This document shows, in pieces, positions 1 to 10,486 of a stretch of DNA of 64,000 nucleotides. Position 1 is the first letter of the stretch. The number at the start of each line of letters is the position of its first letter. The stretch comes from Rhodotorula mucilaginosa (taxonomy: Eukaryota > Basidiomycota > Microbotryomycetes > Sporidiobolales > Sporidiobolaceae). The position numbers and the translations under genes were made by a program. The DNA lies in contig CP137865.1 in NCBI GenBank assembly GCA_034406715.1, forward strand, positions 1,364,001-1,428,000, written 5' to 3'. The notes below the pieces were generated by a model. The model had not been told where the DNA came from and made no database searches. It saw only the letters and a program-made list of their open reading frames with translations.

Positions 1-1979
1 ACAGGATGCCCTCCCAGATGAAGGTGAGCATCGTCGCCCCCTTCTCCAACCTCTTGCGCGCTGCGCCATGATCCACACTTGACCTCGGGACTTCTTCTCC
101 TCCAGAGACTCTGAAAGGAATCATCACGGCGCTTTGTCGATCCTTGGACGACAGCCGTCGGTGGCTTCACTGCGTCCCGGGCGCCGAGGTCAAGCTCCAA
201 ATCGATCTCAAGAGCCCGACTCCTGGTCCGTTCACGCCTCTGCGCGCCTTTGCCTCGCTCGGACCTGATCGTGTCGTGTCTGGTGCTTGTGACAGCACAA
301 GCCAAAAGAACGAAACTGCCCTTGTACGAAGTTTACGACGCGCAAATAATTCAGACCTACGAATCAAACAACGCAGTGCTCCCTTTCATGACGGTTCCCC
401 TGATCGACAGGGTCAGAAACGGCTTGATGACTCGGACGGTGAAGCATAGGGAAAAAGCGTGGCACTGGACGTACAAAGGACTCTCCAGTCTTCCGACGAT
501 CGAAAATGCCCGAGCCTACTCGACGCTTTGGGACCTCCGCGAGACTGCCGAAGGCGATCCTCTTGCGTGGGTGAGGTTCAAGATGGAGCCCAGGGACGAC
601 TACTCTTCCAGAAGACGGCGACCGTGTGGAAGAGGTACGTCAGAGCGACCTCGGAGAAGCGTTTTTTTTGTCGTCGCGACTTTGTTACTGATGATCGAAT
701 TCAGGTCAAAGCCAGGACAACGTCCCGGCCTATGCTCACCATCCCGCGCGCTTCCAGAGCATGCCGCTGCCGGGATATCAACAGGAAGTTCCCGCGCCGT
801 CATCGATGCCGCGGCGCCGTCCCAGAGAAGTCGAGAATGATCAGGTTCAACAGCACGAAGGTACCACGCTCGGGGAACCGGGGATCGTACAGTCACGTCA
901 GAAGCCGTCACATCACAATCTCGGATCGGCACCCTCGCATGCTGCCACGGCTGGGCCGTCCGCTGCAGCACTAAAGGGAGCTTCGAATGCAGGACGAGAA
1001 ATCGCACCTCGCCGTGCTTCGCCTCGGCATTTGGCTCTTGTCGCCACAGCAGCGGAACGGTCTGTGCCAAATCGCGAGGATTTCACGCTACCTCTCCCAC
1101 CATACATCAGAGACTGTTCAGCCCGACCGGACAAGGACGCGGGGAGCATCGGGGTCGGTCGTGCCAAGCCTGACTGGCACCGACGGATCAAGCTCTTTCT
1201 CCACGAAATTGCAGCTCCATCCACGATTGCTTTTCGCGGCGTGAAACCGTCCGAGCCGCGCTTCTTGGGTACGCATCAGGCTTTGCGGGGGGTGTTTTTT
1301 TTTTATGCGCAGGCTGTTGACATCGTTGCCTCGCAGGAACGCGGTACTCTTCCCTGCAAAATGGCTCGACTGCTGTTGAGGTCGCAGTTCAGATGGAAGG
1401 GGTCTGGCAGTTTGCGAGGCCCAAGTATCCCGGTGGTCCCGGGGCAGCTTTCGTCTTTCCCGAGTACGGATCGAGCCTTCCGACGTTCACGCTGCCTGGA
1501 GCTGCTCAAGCTCCGAGCGGAAGCTCTCCCATCGAAGTCAAGGATGTTCGCCTGATATGCAAGCAACCATGTGAGTACGGCGGACCGCTGATGCTACGTC
1601 TCGAGGCCGGTTTTCGCACAACTTGCTTTTAAAGCTGACGGTGTCCATTTGAGTTGCAGTCTCTGCGCATCGGAACTATCGCTGCCTCTGGCGCTTGACT
1701 TCGCGTCACGGTGTTGAAGACTCGACGCATTTTGCAGGCGCCTTTGCACCTTTGAGAACCACTTGGACATGCACGACCAAGGCTAGCGACCGCGCTCAAG
1801 AACCCGTTCTCATCGTACACTTCTCTCAGCGCAGGCCGTACCACCCTGTCACGCGCGGTCACGATCCCTTGCCTCCGATCTTCCGGCCTGACCAAAGTCA
1901 GACTCGCAGTCGACCTTGCGGCGCGGCGACAACCGCCTTTTCGCCCGGACACCCAGCGAAGCACATTCGAAAGCAGTGA
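1..1979 (+). CDS. Unrecognised protein, tandem paralogue 1 (5' end outside window)
   Basis: I do not recognise this family. The reading frame enters from the left edge (exon to 23, then introns near 24-105, about 211-290, 635-704, 1269-1312 and 1571-1659) and ends with TAA at 1977-1979. It is a diverged copy of the next gene. Both share an N-terminal block (ITALCRSLDDSRRWLHCVPG against IYTLCKKLDASHDWQHLVPG), a middle block with a W-H-W-T motif, a long low-complexity linker, a block around EGVWQFARP / EGIWQLAQP followed by TLPGAA / ALPGAA, and a C-terminal block (PLRTTWT...EPVLIVHF / PLKTTWT...EPVLVVHF). The linker is rich in Arg, Ser and Pro and has almost no identity between copies. No signal peptide or membrane segment is visible in the part seen. 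Exon edges are approximate. Confidence is good that it is a real spliced gene because the copies support each other; function is unknown. Confidence 0.6.
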
Positions 1980-2409
1980 ACGCGGTGCTCGCTCGTCGAG
2001 GTCTGGTAGGCGGCACAGCAGTAGGATCTGGACAAGTTGCGCAAGACTTTTTGCCCCGTTCTTTCGATTGCTATGAGTCTTGCGTTGCAAAGAGAGGCAA
2101 AGAGAGAGAGAGAGCGCAAGAGGGCCGCAACCTGAGAAGGTTACTTCCTCCCTTCGGCGGCTGTCGAAGAACTTCGATGCGTGCGAGACGACCCCACACA
2201 GCCTACGCAAGCTTGTGCACGTGTCTCGCACGCGAGCACGCGAACGCGAGCGCTCACGTGTCCATCTGGTTTTTCGGCTTGTTTGCGGGCGGCGCGTCTA
2301 CATCCGGACATCCCGGTTCTTCGTCCGTTGCGCACCTTTCTCTCCATCCTCACTTCCTGCTGTCCCTGCCCTAAGCCTCAAAAGTCACTGTCGGGTGCTC
2401 TGGACCAAA
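1980..2409. other. Intergenic spacer between tandem paralogues
   Basis: It should hold the 3' UTR of the upstream copy and the promoter of the downstream copy. A short (AG)7 run lies at 2101-2114. I see no convincing TATA box and no conserved coding block; open frames here do not resemble anything in either paralogue. Confidence 0.4.
2101..2114. repeat. (AG)n microsatellite
   Basis: Seven AG units, in the promoter-side spacer of the second paralogue. Confidence 0.8.
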
Positions 2410-4418
2410 ATGTCTACAGCTACTCACCTGTGGCAAGCCGGTACGCCGCATTCTGCCTGAAAAAGTCCTCTTTCGCGGCCGCCGACCGGAACTCTTTCTT
2501 CTCCCCTAGGCTTATGCGACGGGCCAATCTACACCCTGTGTAAGAAGTTGGACGCTTCTCACGATTGGCAACATCTGGTCCCGGGAGCGGATCAAGACTT
2601 GAAGCTGGACATACGAGTGCAACCACGTAAGTCCACCTTGGCTCATCGTAGTGCGAAACGAACTTTATCGCTCATGTTTGGGGCAATAGATTCACCAGGA
2701 GAGACAGTACATATACGAGTTTATGGAGCACGGCTTCTATGCACTTACGTGGCAAAGTCCGCCAGGCTCCCCTTTGCGTTTCCGCCTCTTGGTACGAACC
2801 GGACATTCGGTAATAATGGTACGCGCTTGATGGTCATTGAGAGAGGCTCATCCTTGTACTGATCCCTCTTGCACCGCACAGAGGTGAAATGGCACTGGAC
2901 TTTTGTCAGAGGGAACCAAAGCAACGGCCCCCTTGACGGGTCCAGTTGGCGCATGTCGTGGGGTCCCTTTAGCACGAAGCCTTCAGAGCTGCCTTTCAAA
3001 GCCGAGGTGGATTTTTTCCTCGCTGACAGTCCAGGTGAGTCGGTGAAGCTGGCAACATGCGAGACATCTGCAAGGGCTCATCCAGTCGCTTGAACTCCTC
3101 AGACCAGGGCCGTCAGATCTTCTGCCGTGTTCCGCGGGACTCGCCTTTGTCTTATGCACATGGCGAAGATAAAGACTTCCCTCCTGATTACCGCAGTCAA
3201 ACCGTACCCGCGCTACAAAATGCGCACAACAGAGCATTTCCACAGCCTCACAGTTTGTCCGAGCGCAGGCCCTCCGGGTCGAACAACAGCCGCCCTGACA
3301 CAGGTCGACACGCCTCTGTGGGATACCAACGCTCAAGTGCATTGGGCACAAACTCGGAAGGATCGCGTGGGACCCGTCCGCAGGGTAATGTTGCCACAAA
3401 CGCGTCGCCACTTTGTCCGAAGCCAAGTCTCACTCACACAGAAAGGGCGGCTATGCTGCGAGCGCCATTCACCGTACAGCCGAACCATATTTTGAATTTG
3501 ACCCCGTACAAACACAGCCGTCACGACATACTGCCTGAACCAAGTTGGCTCCTTCACGGCATCTACAGGTTCCTCGGACCAAACAAGGATTTTACAGCCT
3601 ACATCAACTTACTGCTGCACCATCTGAGCAATAATTGCCCCGTCCAGGGTCTCCGCGGTGTACAGGCGGAGCCACCACGGTTTTCAGGTACAGCGACAGT
3701 CACTGCCATCGGATGCTGAGCTTGCTGACGCTCGAGCTGTGGTGCGGGTCAAGCAGGTCCGAAGCGCCATCGCATTTGGCAAGACCAAGACAAGAAACAT
3801 GTCGAACGCCCAGCAATCGAGTTCACGGTTGAGCTTGAAGGTATCTGGCAGCTGGCGCAACCCGAGACGCTCATGAGCACCGGCGAGTACCATCCCCTGC
3901 TCACGAACCCGACCGCTCTTGTTCCTGTGTTTGCCTTGCCTGGGGCTGCCTGGAGTCCAAAGGAGCTGGGTGAAATCAAAGTGTTTGACCAAGACAAATC
4001 CGGTGAATCACGCAGTCTTCCTCGGCGCCCCGTGTCTCCAGCTGCGGGCGAAACTCATTCCAGCCTTGCCCCTCCAGGGAACCCCGCCGAGACGCACACA
4101 ACTTGGTATCTCTCTTCTCGCAGCGGCCTCGAGATCAGCCCGGTCAATCGCGAGCGTGATCAGCATCCTCAGCAGGGCAATCACGAGCGTGATCCCCAGG
4201 ATCATGACCTGGCACCCCGAGTGTTCACACCGCTGAAGACCACGTGGACAGGCGTGTCCTCGTTGGCGCACGAGCCGGTCTTGGTTGTTCACTTTGTGCA
4301 CGACAGCGTGTACGAGCCGATCAAGCGCGGCATGGTGTCGCATCCGATTCGCACCTTTAGCCCAGGCAGGCGCAGGCCGGACTCGGAGCGCTCGGAACGC
4401 AGGATGCTCCCGGAGTAG
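2410..4418 (+). CDS. Unrecognised protein, tandem paralogue 2
   Basis: Full-length second copy of the orphan pair. The start is the ATG at 2410; exon 1 (2410-2440) encodes MSTATHLWQA and splices over 2441-2509 into a codon for Gly, giving the block that aligns with paralogue 1. Further introns lie near 2631-2690, 2811-2880, 3034-3101 and 3684-3754, with one or two more after 3995; the stop is at 4416-4418. Blocks in order: Cys/Leu-rich N-terminal block; QERQYIYEFMEHGFYALTW; a W-H-W-T block ending near 3033; a long Ser/Arg/Pro/His-rich linker (about 3102-3680); the EGIWQLAQP/ALPGAAW block (about 3800-3990); and the C-terminal TTWT...VLVVHF block (about 4218-4310). One intron (about 2811-2880) has no counterpart in paralogue 1. 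Role unknown. I see no catalytic signature, signal peptide or transmembrane helix. Confidence 0.65.
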
Positions 4419-4806
4419 CTCGGACTTGAGCAGAGCGGTAGATGGAGCAAAGCAATGTAAATATGGCGTCTTTTCGAGTGCAGCTTCAGCAGAGGTGACA
4501 GAAGAGAGAGTGATCTCCGGAAGCTGCGCGCTCGACTTGAGAAAATTTGCGGCGACGAGCTCGCGGGCGGTGCAGCGTGCGCCTCTCAACACGCTCATCA
4601 CTACTACACGAGGTGAGCTGAGCGACCAGAGCGATACGTAGGGACATTGAAGCTGACCCGCACGCCCTACGCTCCCGCCTACTCGTCCCTCCCTCGTCGT
4701 TCGTCGGAACTCGCTCTTCCTCCTCGATTGTCTCCTCGACCGTCTCCTCCATCTCAATCCACTTGCGCTGCTCGACCGCCGCGTGCATTGCCTGACTACA
4801 GCTACG
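4419..4806 (+). promoter_or_regulatory. eIF3d promoter / 5' leader, CT-rich
   Basis: From about 4660 to 4775 the + strand is dominated by C and T (runs of TCCCTC, CTCCTC, CGTCTCC) just ahead of the eIF3d start at 4807. Pyrimidine-rich leaders are common before highly expressed translation genes in filamentous fungi and basidiomycetes (established knowledge). No TATA box was seen. Confidence 0.4.
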
Positions 4807-6931
4807 ATGTCGTCTCTTCGATCGCTGATCGCGTCGGTGGTCGACAACGACGAGGGCGGCTTTGGCCCCTCGTCGTCGCACCTCCCGCCTCAGTACAAGG
4901 ACATCCCGTACGCCCCCTTCTCCAAGAACGACAAGCTCGGCCGCATCGTCGACTGGAACGCAGAGGGATCTGCCGGTCCCGCCGCCGCGACTCAGCAAAA
5001 GGGCAAGTACAACCGCGAACCGAAAGAGGCGTTCGGCGCCTCGGCTGCCGGCACCTTTGCCTACTACCACGACGAGGACGAGGCTTCGTTCTCGGTCGTC
5101 TCGGGTGCCGCCGGCGCCAAGAAGCCGGCCGGTCAGTCCGGCGGCGGGCTCCAGCGCCAGGGCGGCCGCCCCGGTCAGATGGGTCGCGGCGGTCAGTTTG
5201 GTGCTCGTGGCCCGAACGGCCAGTTCCTCCGACAGGGAGGCCCGCACCAGATGGGCGCGCGCGGACCGATGGGAATGCGCAACCAGCAGCAGCAGGGCGG
5301 ACGCGGTGGCTACCAGGGCGGTCGCGGTGGGTTCCAGGGCGGTCGCGGCGGCTGGAGGGACAAGGAGCAGCGGACCCGCGAAGCGTCGATCGACGTCGGC
5401 AGCGACTGGGTCTCGCTCGAAGAGATCGAGTTCTCGCGTCTCTCCAAGCTTCGCCTCGAGGTCGACATTGACGAGGTCGAGACCATGTGAGCGCGCGCTC
5501 TTTCTCCCCCTTCCTCTCGCCCCTAAACACGCTGACTCGGTTGTTTTTTGCAGCTCCGAGTACGGTTTCCTGTCCGAGTACGAGCGGACTTTCGACAAGG
5601 TCAACACCAAGAACGAGAAGCCGCTCCAGATCGTTGACCGCGTCCGGTACAACCCGACCACCTCGGACGACCCCGTCATCCAGGAGCTCGCCGCCAAGGA
5701 CCGCGGCACCATCTTCATCACCGACAACATCCTTGCCGTGCTCATGTGCGCGCCGCGGAGCGTGTACCCGTGGGACATTATCATCACCCGCGAGGGCGAC
5801 AAGGTCTACTTTGACAAGCGCGAGGGCGGTCCCTTTGGTGAGGCTTCGCTCCTCTTCTTCGGCCAAGTTGCCTCCGCGCGGACGATTGTAGCTGACGTGC
5901 CCTCTGCCTCTGCCAGACTTCCCGTCCGTCAACGAGAACGCTGCCGACCCGCCTTTGGAGAACGAAAAGGACACGCTCAACACCCCGGCTGCGCTCTCGC
6001 TCGAGGCGACCTACATCAACCAGAACTTTGCGTTCCAGGTCGTCCGCGACGCCCCGGAAGCCCGGATCGACCTCGAGCACCCGAACCCGTTCTACCAAGC
6101 CGACGTCGAGGCCGAGCCGCTTGCGTCGTGCGCTTTCCGGTACCGCAAGTTCGACCTGTCGGTCACCGAGGAGGAGGACGTCGGACTCGTCGTCCGTACT
6201 GAAGTCGACGCGTACACGAAGCAGGCGAACGAGGACAAGCCGACCTACATCACGATCCGGACCCTGAACGAGTTTGACTCGCGCGCGCAGGGCGCCGGTG
6301 GCGCTCCGGACTGGCGCACCAAGCTTGACAGCCAGCGTGGTGCCGTCGTCGCGACCGAGATGAAGAACAACTCGAGCAAGCTCGCCCGGTGGGCTGTTCA
6401 GAGCGTCCTTGCCGGCGCTGAGCAGATGAAGATGGGGTGAGTCGCTGTTCCCGTATCACTCAAGTTCTTTCGGGGGCGAAGCGCTCTGCAGAGAACTCTG
6501 CGTGGACCGAACGGGCTGACCACCTTCCTTTGACCCCCCCGCTTACAGTTACATCTCGCGCGCCAACCCGCGCGACGCCTCGCGGCATACGATCCTCGGC
6601 TCGCAGTGGTACAAACCGCGCGACTTTGCCGGCCAGATGAACGTCAACTTTGCCAACGGATGGGGTATCGTCCGCACGATCGCCGACCTCGCGCTCAAGC
6701 AGCCTGAGGGCAAGTATGTTCTCATGCGCGACCCGAACAAGGTGCGTGATCTTCGCTCAGTCGGACTTTCCAGATCCTCCACGCACACACAACTTGCCAT
6801 GATCACTGATACTGTCCCGTTTTGCCGTCACGCAGCCGGTCATCAAGCTGTTCCGCGTCCCGGCGGACGCTTTCGACGGCGGCGACGAGGAGGACTTCCC
6901 GTCGGCCGCCCCTTCCGATGACGGTCTTTAG
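4807..6931 (+). CDS. eIF3d: Eukaryotic translation initiation factor 3 subunit D
   Basis: Five exons (4807-5486, 5554-5837, 5917-6436, 6549-6741, 6836-6931) give 590 residues, normal for the family. eIF3d is a peripheral eIF3 subunit near the mRNA entry channel of the 40S ribosome, and in animals it can bind the 5' cap of selected mRNAs. The N-terminus carries the conserved [17 protein letters not shown] segment. Residues about 115-195 are a Gly/Gln/Arg-rich (RGG-type) RNA-binding tract. The cap-binding-like core follows ([29 protein letters not shown]). The end has the [20 protein letters not shown] block and the acidic tail typical of the family. The ATG at 4807 is chosen because MSSLRSLI begins the conserved protein and has A at -3; no in-frame ATG lies upstream in the leader. 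The codon use is strongly GC3-biased, as expected of a highly expressed gene, unlike the orphan genes on either side. Confidence 0.95.
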
Positions 6932-7288
6932 AGGTTCTCCTACTCCGCGAGTCTGCTGTTGTAGTCGGTGTACAAGCGCAACACGTCTGCAAAAACTGTG
7001 CACGTCTGATCACACCGCTGGCTTTTTGCGCCTGCTGAGACATCGCTTTTGGCTGTTTGAGCTCGCATTCCACCCGCATCCACCTGTCCAAAACCAGTTA
7101 GAGAGCCGCTACAGTACAAACTCGGATAGACGAAATCCGAACGCTCGCAGAACGAGGCTGTTCTAGGCGGCTCAAGGCCTGAAAAGCTTGAAAATTACCT
7201 CAAATTGGCATTCCCGCTTGGGAGACAGGGAAGCGAAGAGTTTGTGCTACAGGATGGAACTGGGTTTGGGTGACATCCAGAGCATAGT
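6932..7288. other. Convergent 3' regions
   Basis: It lies between the eIF3d stop and the stop of the minus-strand orphan gene, so it should hold both 3' UTRs. Base composition drops in GC from about 7100 onward. No gene or hairpin terminator was recognised. Confidence 0.4.
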
Positions 7289-8324
7289 TCAACTTGAGGT
7301 AAAAGGTTGGTGGAGGAAGACAATGCTCAGGAAGAGTGGCCTTTGTTGTTCCGCCCGTCGTGGTTTCATGAGGGAAGCTTGTAATCCGCTCAAATCGGGC
7401 AAACCAGGTGACCGAGTTTTGTTTTGCTTTAGCATTGTATATTGACTGTCCGGGGGCAAGTTAGCTTGTTGCAACTGTACCACATAGCTTGCAGTGCTCT
7501 TGCCGGAGACTGCGGGCAGAAGGGGGCAATGCCGCAAAACATTGTATGAGGGATTCAGCAAAGACTTGTACAGGTGCTACACCTTAAGGCTCACCAATGT
7601 AAGCTTGTCCGTGGGCATTCCCCAACGGGACTTGCCATGGCCCGTGCAGCCTATTGTCAATGATTGTCGAGAGCTCGGGTGGCCAGCAAAATGTCAGCTG
7701 TCTCTGACCCTCCCCTAGCTTATTGGCTGATTGCATACAAGTTGGTCCAGCAAGACGGCGTATTAAGCATCCCGTTGGCGGCAAGAACTGTCTGTTGAAT
7801 AGAATGTACTCCCTTTTGCGGTCCCCCACACCGTGAACAGCTGTTTGTTTGTTGCAAGCATCTAGAGCAAGCGCAGGCAGGAAGATTTGGAGCGGATCTG
7901 TGCCTATATATCTGACATCAGTCAGCTTCTGCCAAGAAGGTGTTCATTTGAAGGAGAAGGAGAAGAGACCACTCACTTGTACCAGTGCCACGTACTGGCC
8001 CGACAGCGGCCGGGAGCTCACGGTACTTAGCAGTTGTTACCTCTTCGTTCTGACGCGAGGCGGGAGATATCCCCAGGGTCAACGGCTGCAAGAGGTTGTC
8101 GACGCATCGCAGGAACGCGCAAAAGTTCTGCTGCACGGCCGGCGCGCCTTCGTGTCCACCAAAGATCTCATCAAACTGTACAGTGATTTTCGTGTCAGAT
8201 GAGTCCTGTGCTCTTCAACCACGGTACTGCTTACAAAGAAAGCACGGGCGTGCGCATCAGCCCATGCGGCCCGTTCTTGTTCCGAATCACCAGGATACCG
8301 TGGATTCGGCGTGTAACGCGACAT
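7289..8324 (-). CDS. Unrecognised protein, minus-strand tandem paralogue A
   Basis: I do not recognise this family. Reading from the right, the model starts at the ATG at 8324 (MSRYTPNPRYPGDSEQERA...), continues through a block IFGGHEGAPAVQQNFCAFLR...LLQPLTLGIS (about 8170-7985), then DPLQIFLPALAL...EYILFNRQ (about 7900-7790), RLAGPTCMQSANKL (about 7735) and an end block with YVVQLQQANL (about 7480), stopping at 7289-7291. Four exons are implied, separated by short introns. Every block aligns in order with paralogue B at 8747-9801, which is the main reason to believe it. No signal peptide, membrane helix or catalytic motif is visible. It is about 250-280 residues long, and GC content is clearly lower than in the neighbouring housekeeping genes. 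Confidence 0.6.
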
Positions 8325-8746
8325 CGTTTGCAACGTTTGCCAATGCAAGGAGCTATACACAGGAGCAAAAGTAAGCGAGAGGAGAGTGGCCGCCGGGTGG
8401 AGTCTGGCCTATGTGCGGCCGTGGCCGGGGTGTCCGCGGAGAGGGGTCCGTGCGCGCGTGCCGTGGTTGAGGCGAATCTTCTCCCTTGCAGCGGAGCACC
8501 TTGTGAAGAGCGACAGTCGCGTAATTCTTTCACCTTGCCAATACAAGTGTAGCTACATGCATGCCAAGGATCATTGGCTCTGCCTTGGCCCTGTCCGAGG
8601 CCAAGTTCGCTTGATGACGAGTTCGGAGTGAGCGACTTGATGGAGATGCACGCGCCGGTCTCTGCCCTGAAGACACAGCCCAATCAATTGAATGGTGTCC
8701 AATTTGATGGCAATTCAGGCTACGTCTACAGACTGAGAACAACAGG
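8325..8746. promoter_or_regulatory. Spacer between minus-strand paralogues; promoter of copy A
   Basis: This head-to-tail spacer should contain the promoter of the gene ending at 7289 and the 3' UTR of the gene starting at 9801. No clear TATA element was seen at the expected distance, and no coding block shared with either paralogue. Confidence 0.35.
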
Positions 8747-9801
8747 TCAGGGCATAGAGGGAGTTGACCGTGGCACGGGATCAAAACGTGTTGGACAATT
8801 GAGACGGTAGTGCAGACTGAGGAAAAACATGGGTGCCTCTGCAATCAGAGGCGTAGGTCTGCGAACCTTGACTTCACGCTCAATTGTGGCAGACCAGGTG
8901 ACTGAATCTGCTGCGGATGGCTTGATCACATGGTCGACAAGGTTGTCCTGCTGCAGACGAATCACATATTGTGCTCCACTTTGCCCAAGGACTGCAGGGT
9001 GCCATACAATACAAACGAGATCAGCTTGCGCATCAAAACTTCAATGTAGTGCTACGATTGCACTCACCGCTGACCGGGATGTGATTGGCATCACTTAGCC
9101 AGACAGGCCACGCTTCGCCCGCCATGGTGGAAAGAGTTGTCATGATCCCAAGAAGAGGGTTTGGCGCCCAGTAGTACCTGAGAGAAACTCTACCTCGCTT
9201 GGCAGAGCGAATGCAAGCCGGGCCGGCTAGATGAACAATGTCTGTGTCGACGACTGAAGATGCAACGCTTTCATTAAAGAGCATGCATTCCTCCCGTTCT
9301 TTCTTCTTGACCTGCGCCCGAGTCGAAAACGTTTTTAGATTGAGCGCCTGCAAGTAGACTTTGATGGGGTCGGTGGCTGTGTGCATGGATATCAGGTTCT
9401 GTTTCGGGTTCTTGTTACTTGCTGTCAGAAGGGAGACTCCTTACCTGTCCCAGCACCCTCTGGTGAGCCAAAGTCTGCAGGCAGCTGACGATAATGTGCA
9501 AGTGTTATCGCAGGATTTTCAGGGTGGGCAGAAGATATGCCCAGGGTCAAGAGCTGCAGAAAGTCGTCGATGTGCCGCAGCAACTGGTAAAATTTGAGGT
9601 TGACAGCGGGAAGGTCTTCACGTCCACCACAAAGCTCTTGGAACTGCGGAAAGGAAATCAATACAGAGTCTCCCCAGGTGGTGTACCCGTACTGGCCCTC
9701 ACAAAGTAAGCACGAGACGTCCTTTCGCTCCACTTCAGCTTTTCTTCTTCGTCGGCAGGGGGGGGCGGATTTGGCAGTTGGTAATAAGCTGACGGCTGCA
9801 T
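8747..9801 (-). CDS. Unrecognised protein, minus-strand tandem paralogue B
   Basis: Four exons resolved by comparison with copy A: 9801-9703 (MQPSAYYQLPNPPPPADEEE...), 9643-9445, 9376-about 9080 and about 9030-8747; the stop codon is at 8747-8749. Introns are 59, 68 and about 45 bp. Matching blocks: LPAVNLKFYQLLRHIDDFL, LLTLGISSAHPENP, DPIKVYLQALNLKTF, EECMLFNESV, HLAGPACIRSAKRG, WLSDANHIPVSG and YVIRLQQDNLV. The second intron uses the acceptor at 9377-9378 (not the AG at 9399-9400), because only that keeps the DPIKVYL block in frame. Protein about 290 residues, weakly acidic N-terminus, no recognised domain. Function unknown; identity to copy A appears to be only about a third of positions, so the duplication is old or the genes evolve fast. 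Confidence 0.62.
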
Positions 9802-10486
9802 TGTAGAGCAAGCGTGTGCAGGCAGACCAGAGAAGGAGAACAAGCACTGCTGAAGGTGGCAGAGACGAAGAGAAGCAAGGTTGTTCGCCGAGCCTGCACA
9901 CACCGGCGAATCGGTGGCCTGGGCTCGGCTTGTCCGCGGACATGGTAAGCTCAGGCGGGACGCCAGCGGCCCGAGCGCCCTGTAAAATACGCGCGTTCCG
10001 CTTTGGTCCAGGGGCGTCAGAAAGCCCTCGGACAGAGTAGGTGTCGGAAACATTTCGAGCTTGATCAGCTGGGACGGTCCAGGAACCGTCGGTGTTTCTC
10101 GCTCCGAAATGACTACAGCATTCCCGACGGGCGCTCAAAGACACCTGGCAAGCTTTCAACAGGGGCATTCAAAGTGCTTGTGCGTCCATTCCGCTGCTAG
10201 GCAGCGACGGCTCGCCCAGATGAGTTTCGCTGCTGTTCATCCCTCTTCGGGGCATATATGCTCCTCCGCGGCAACAATCTTCTTGCCTCGCCGCATCCGC
10301 GAAGCTCTCCGGCCTTTTGAAATCAGGGCACACGGAAAAGCTAGCCTGCGCTCTCTATGAAACATACTTTTGCCACTCTGCTCGCACTGCTGCCTCGCGC
10401 GGAAGGTTTCTCGGCCGGATTCGGATCTCATCCGTCGGCAAGCGTACGGAGGCGAGTCAACTTCCACCGCACATGCTGCTCGGCGG
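9802..10486. promoter_or_regulatory. Divergent promoter region
   Basis: It separates the minus-strand orphan gene from the plus-strand glycosyltransferase. A TATA-like CATATATG lies at about 10253-10260, some 230 bp upstream of the glycosyltransferase ATG. No other feature is supported; open frames on both strands here lack any recognisable protein pattern. Confidence 0.4.

Noticed and set aside
7897-7916. TATA-like run CCTATATATC
   Set aside because: It falls in an intron of minus-strand paralogue A, not upstream of any start.
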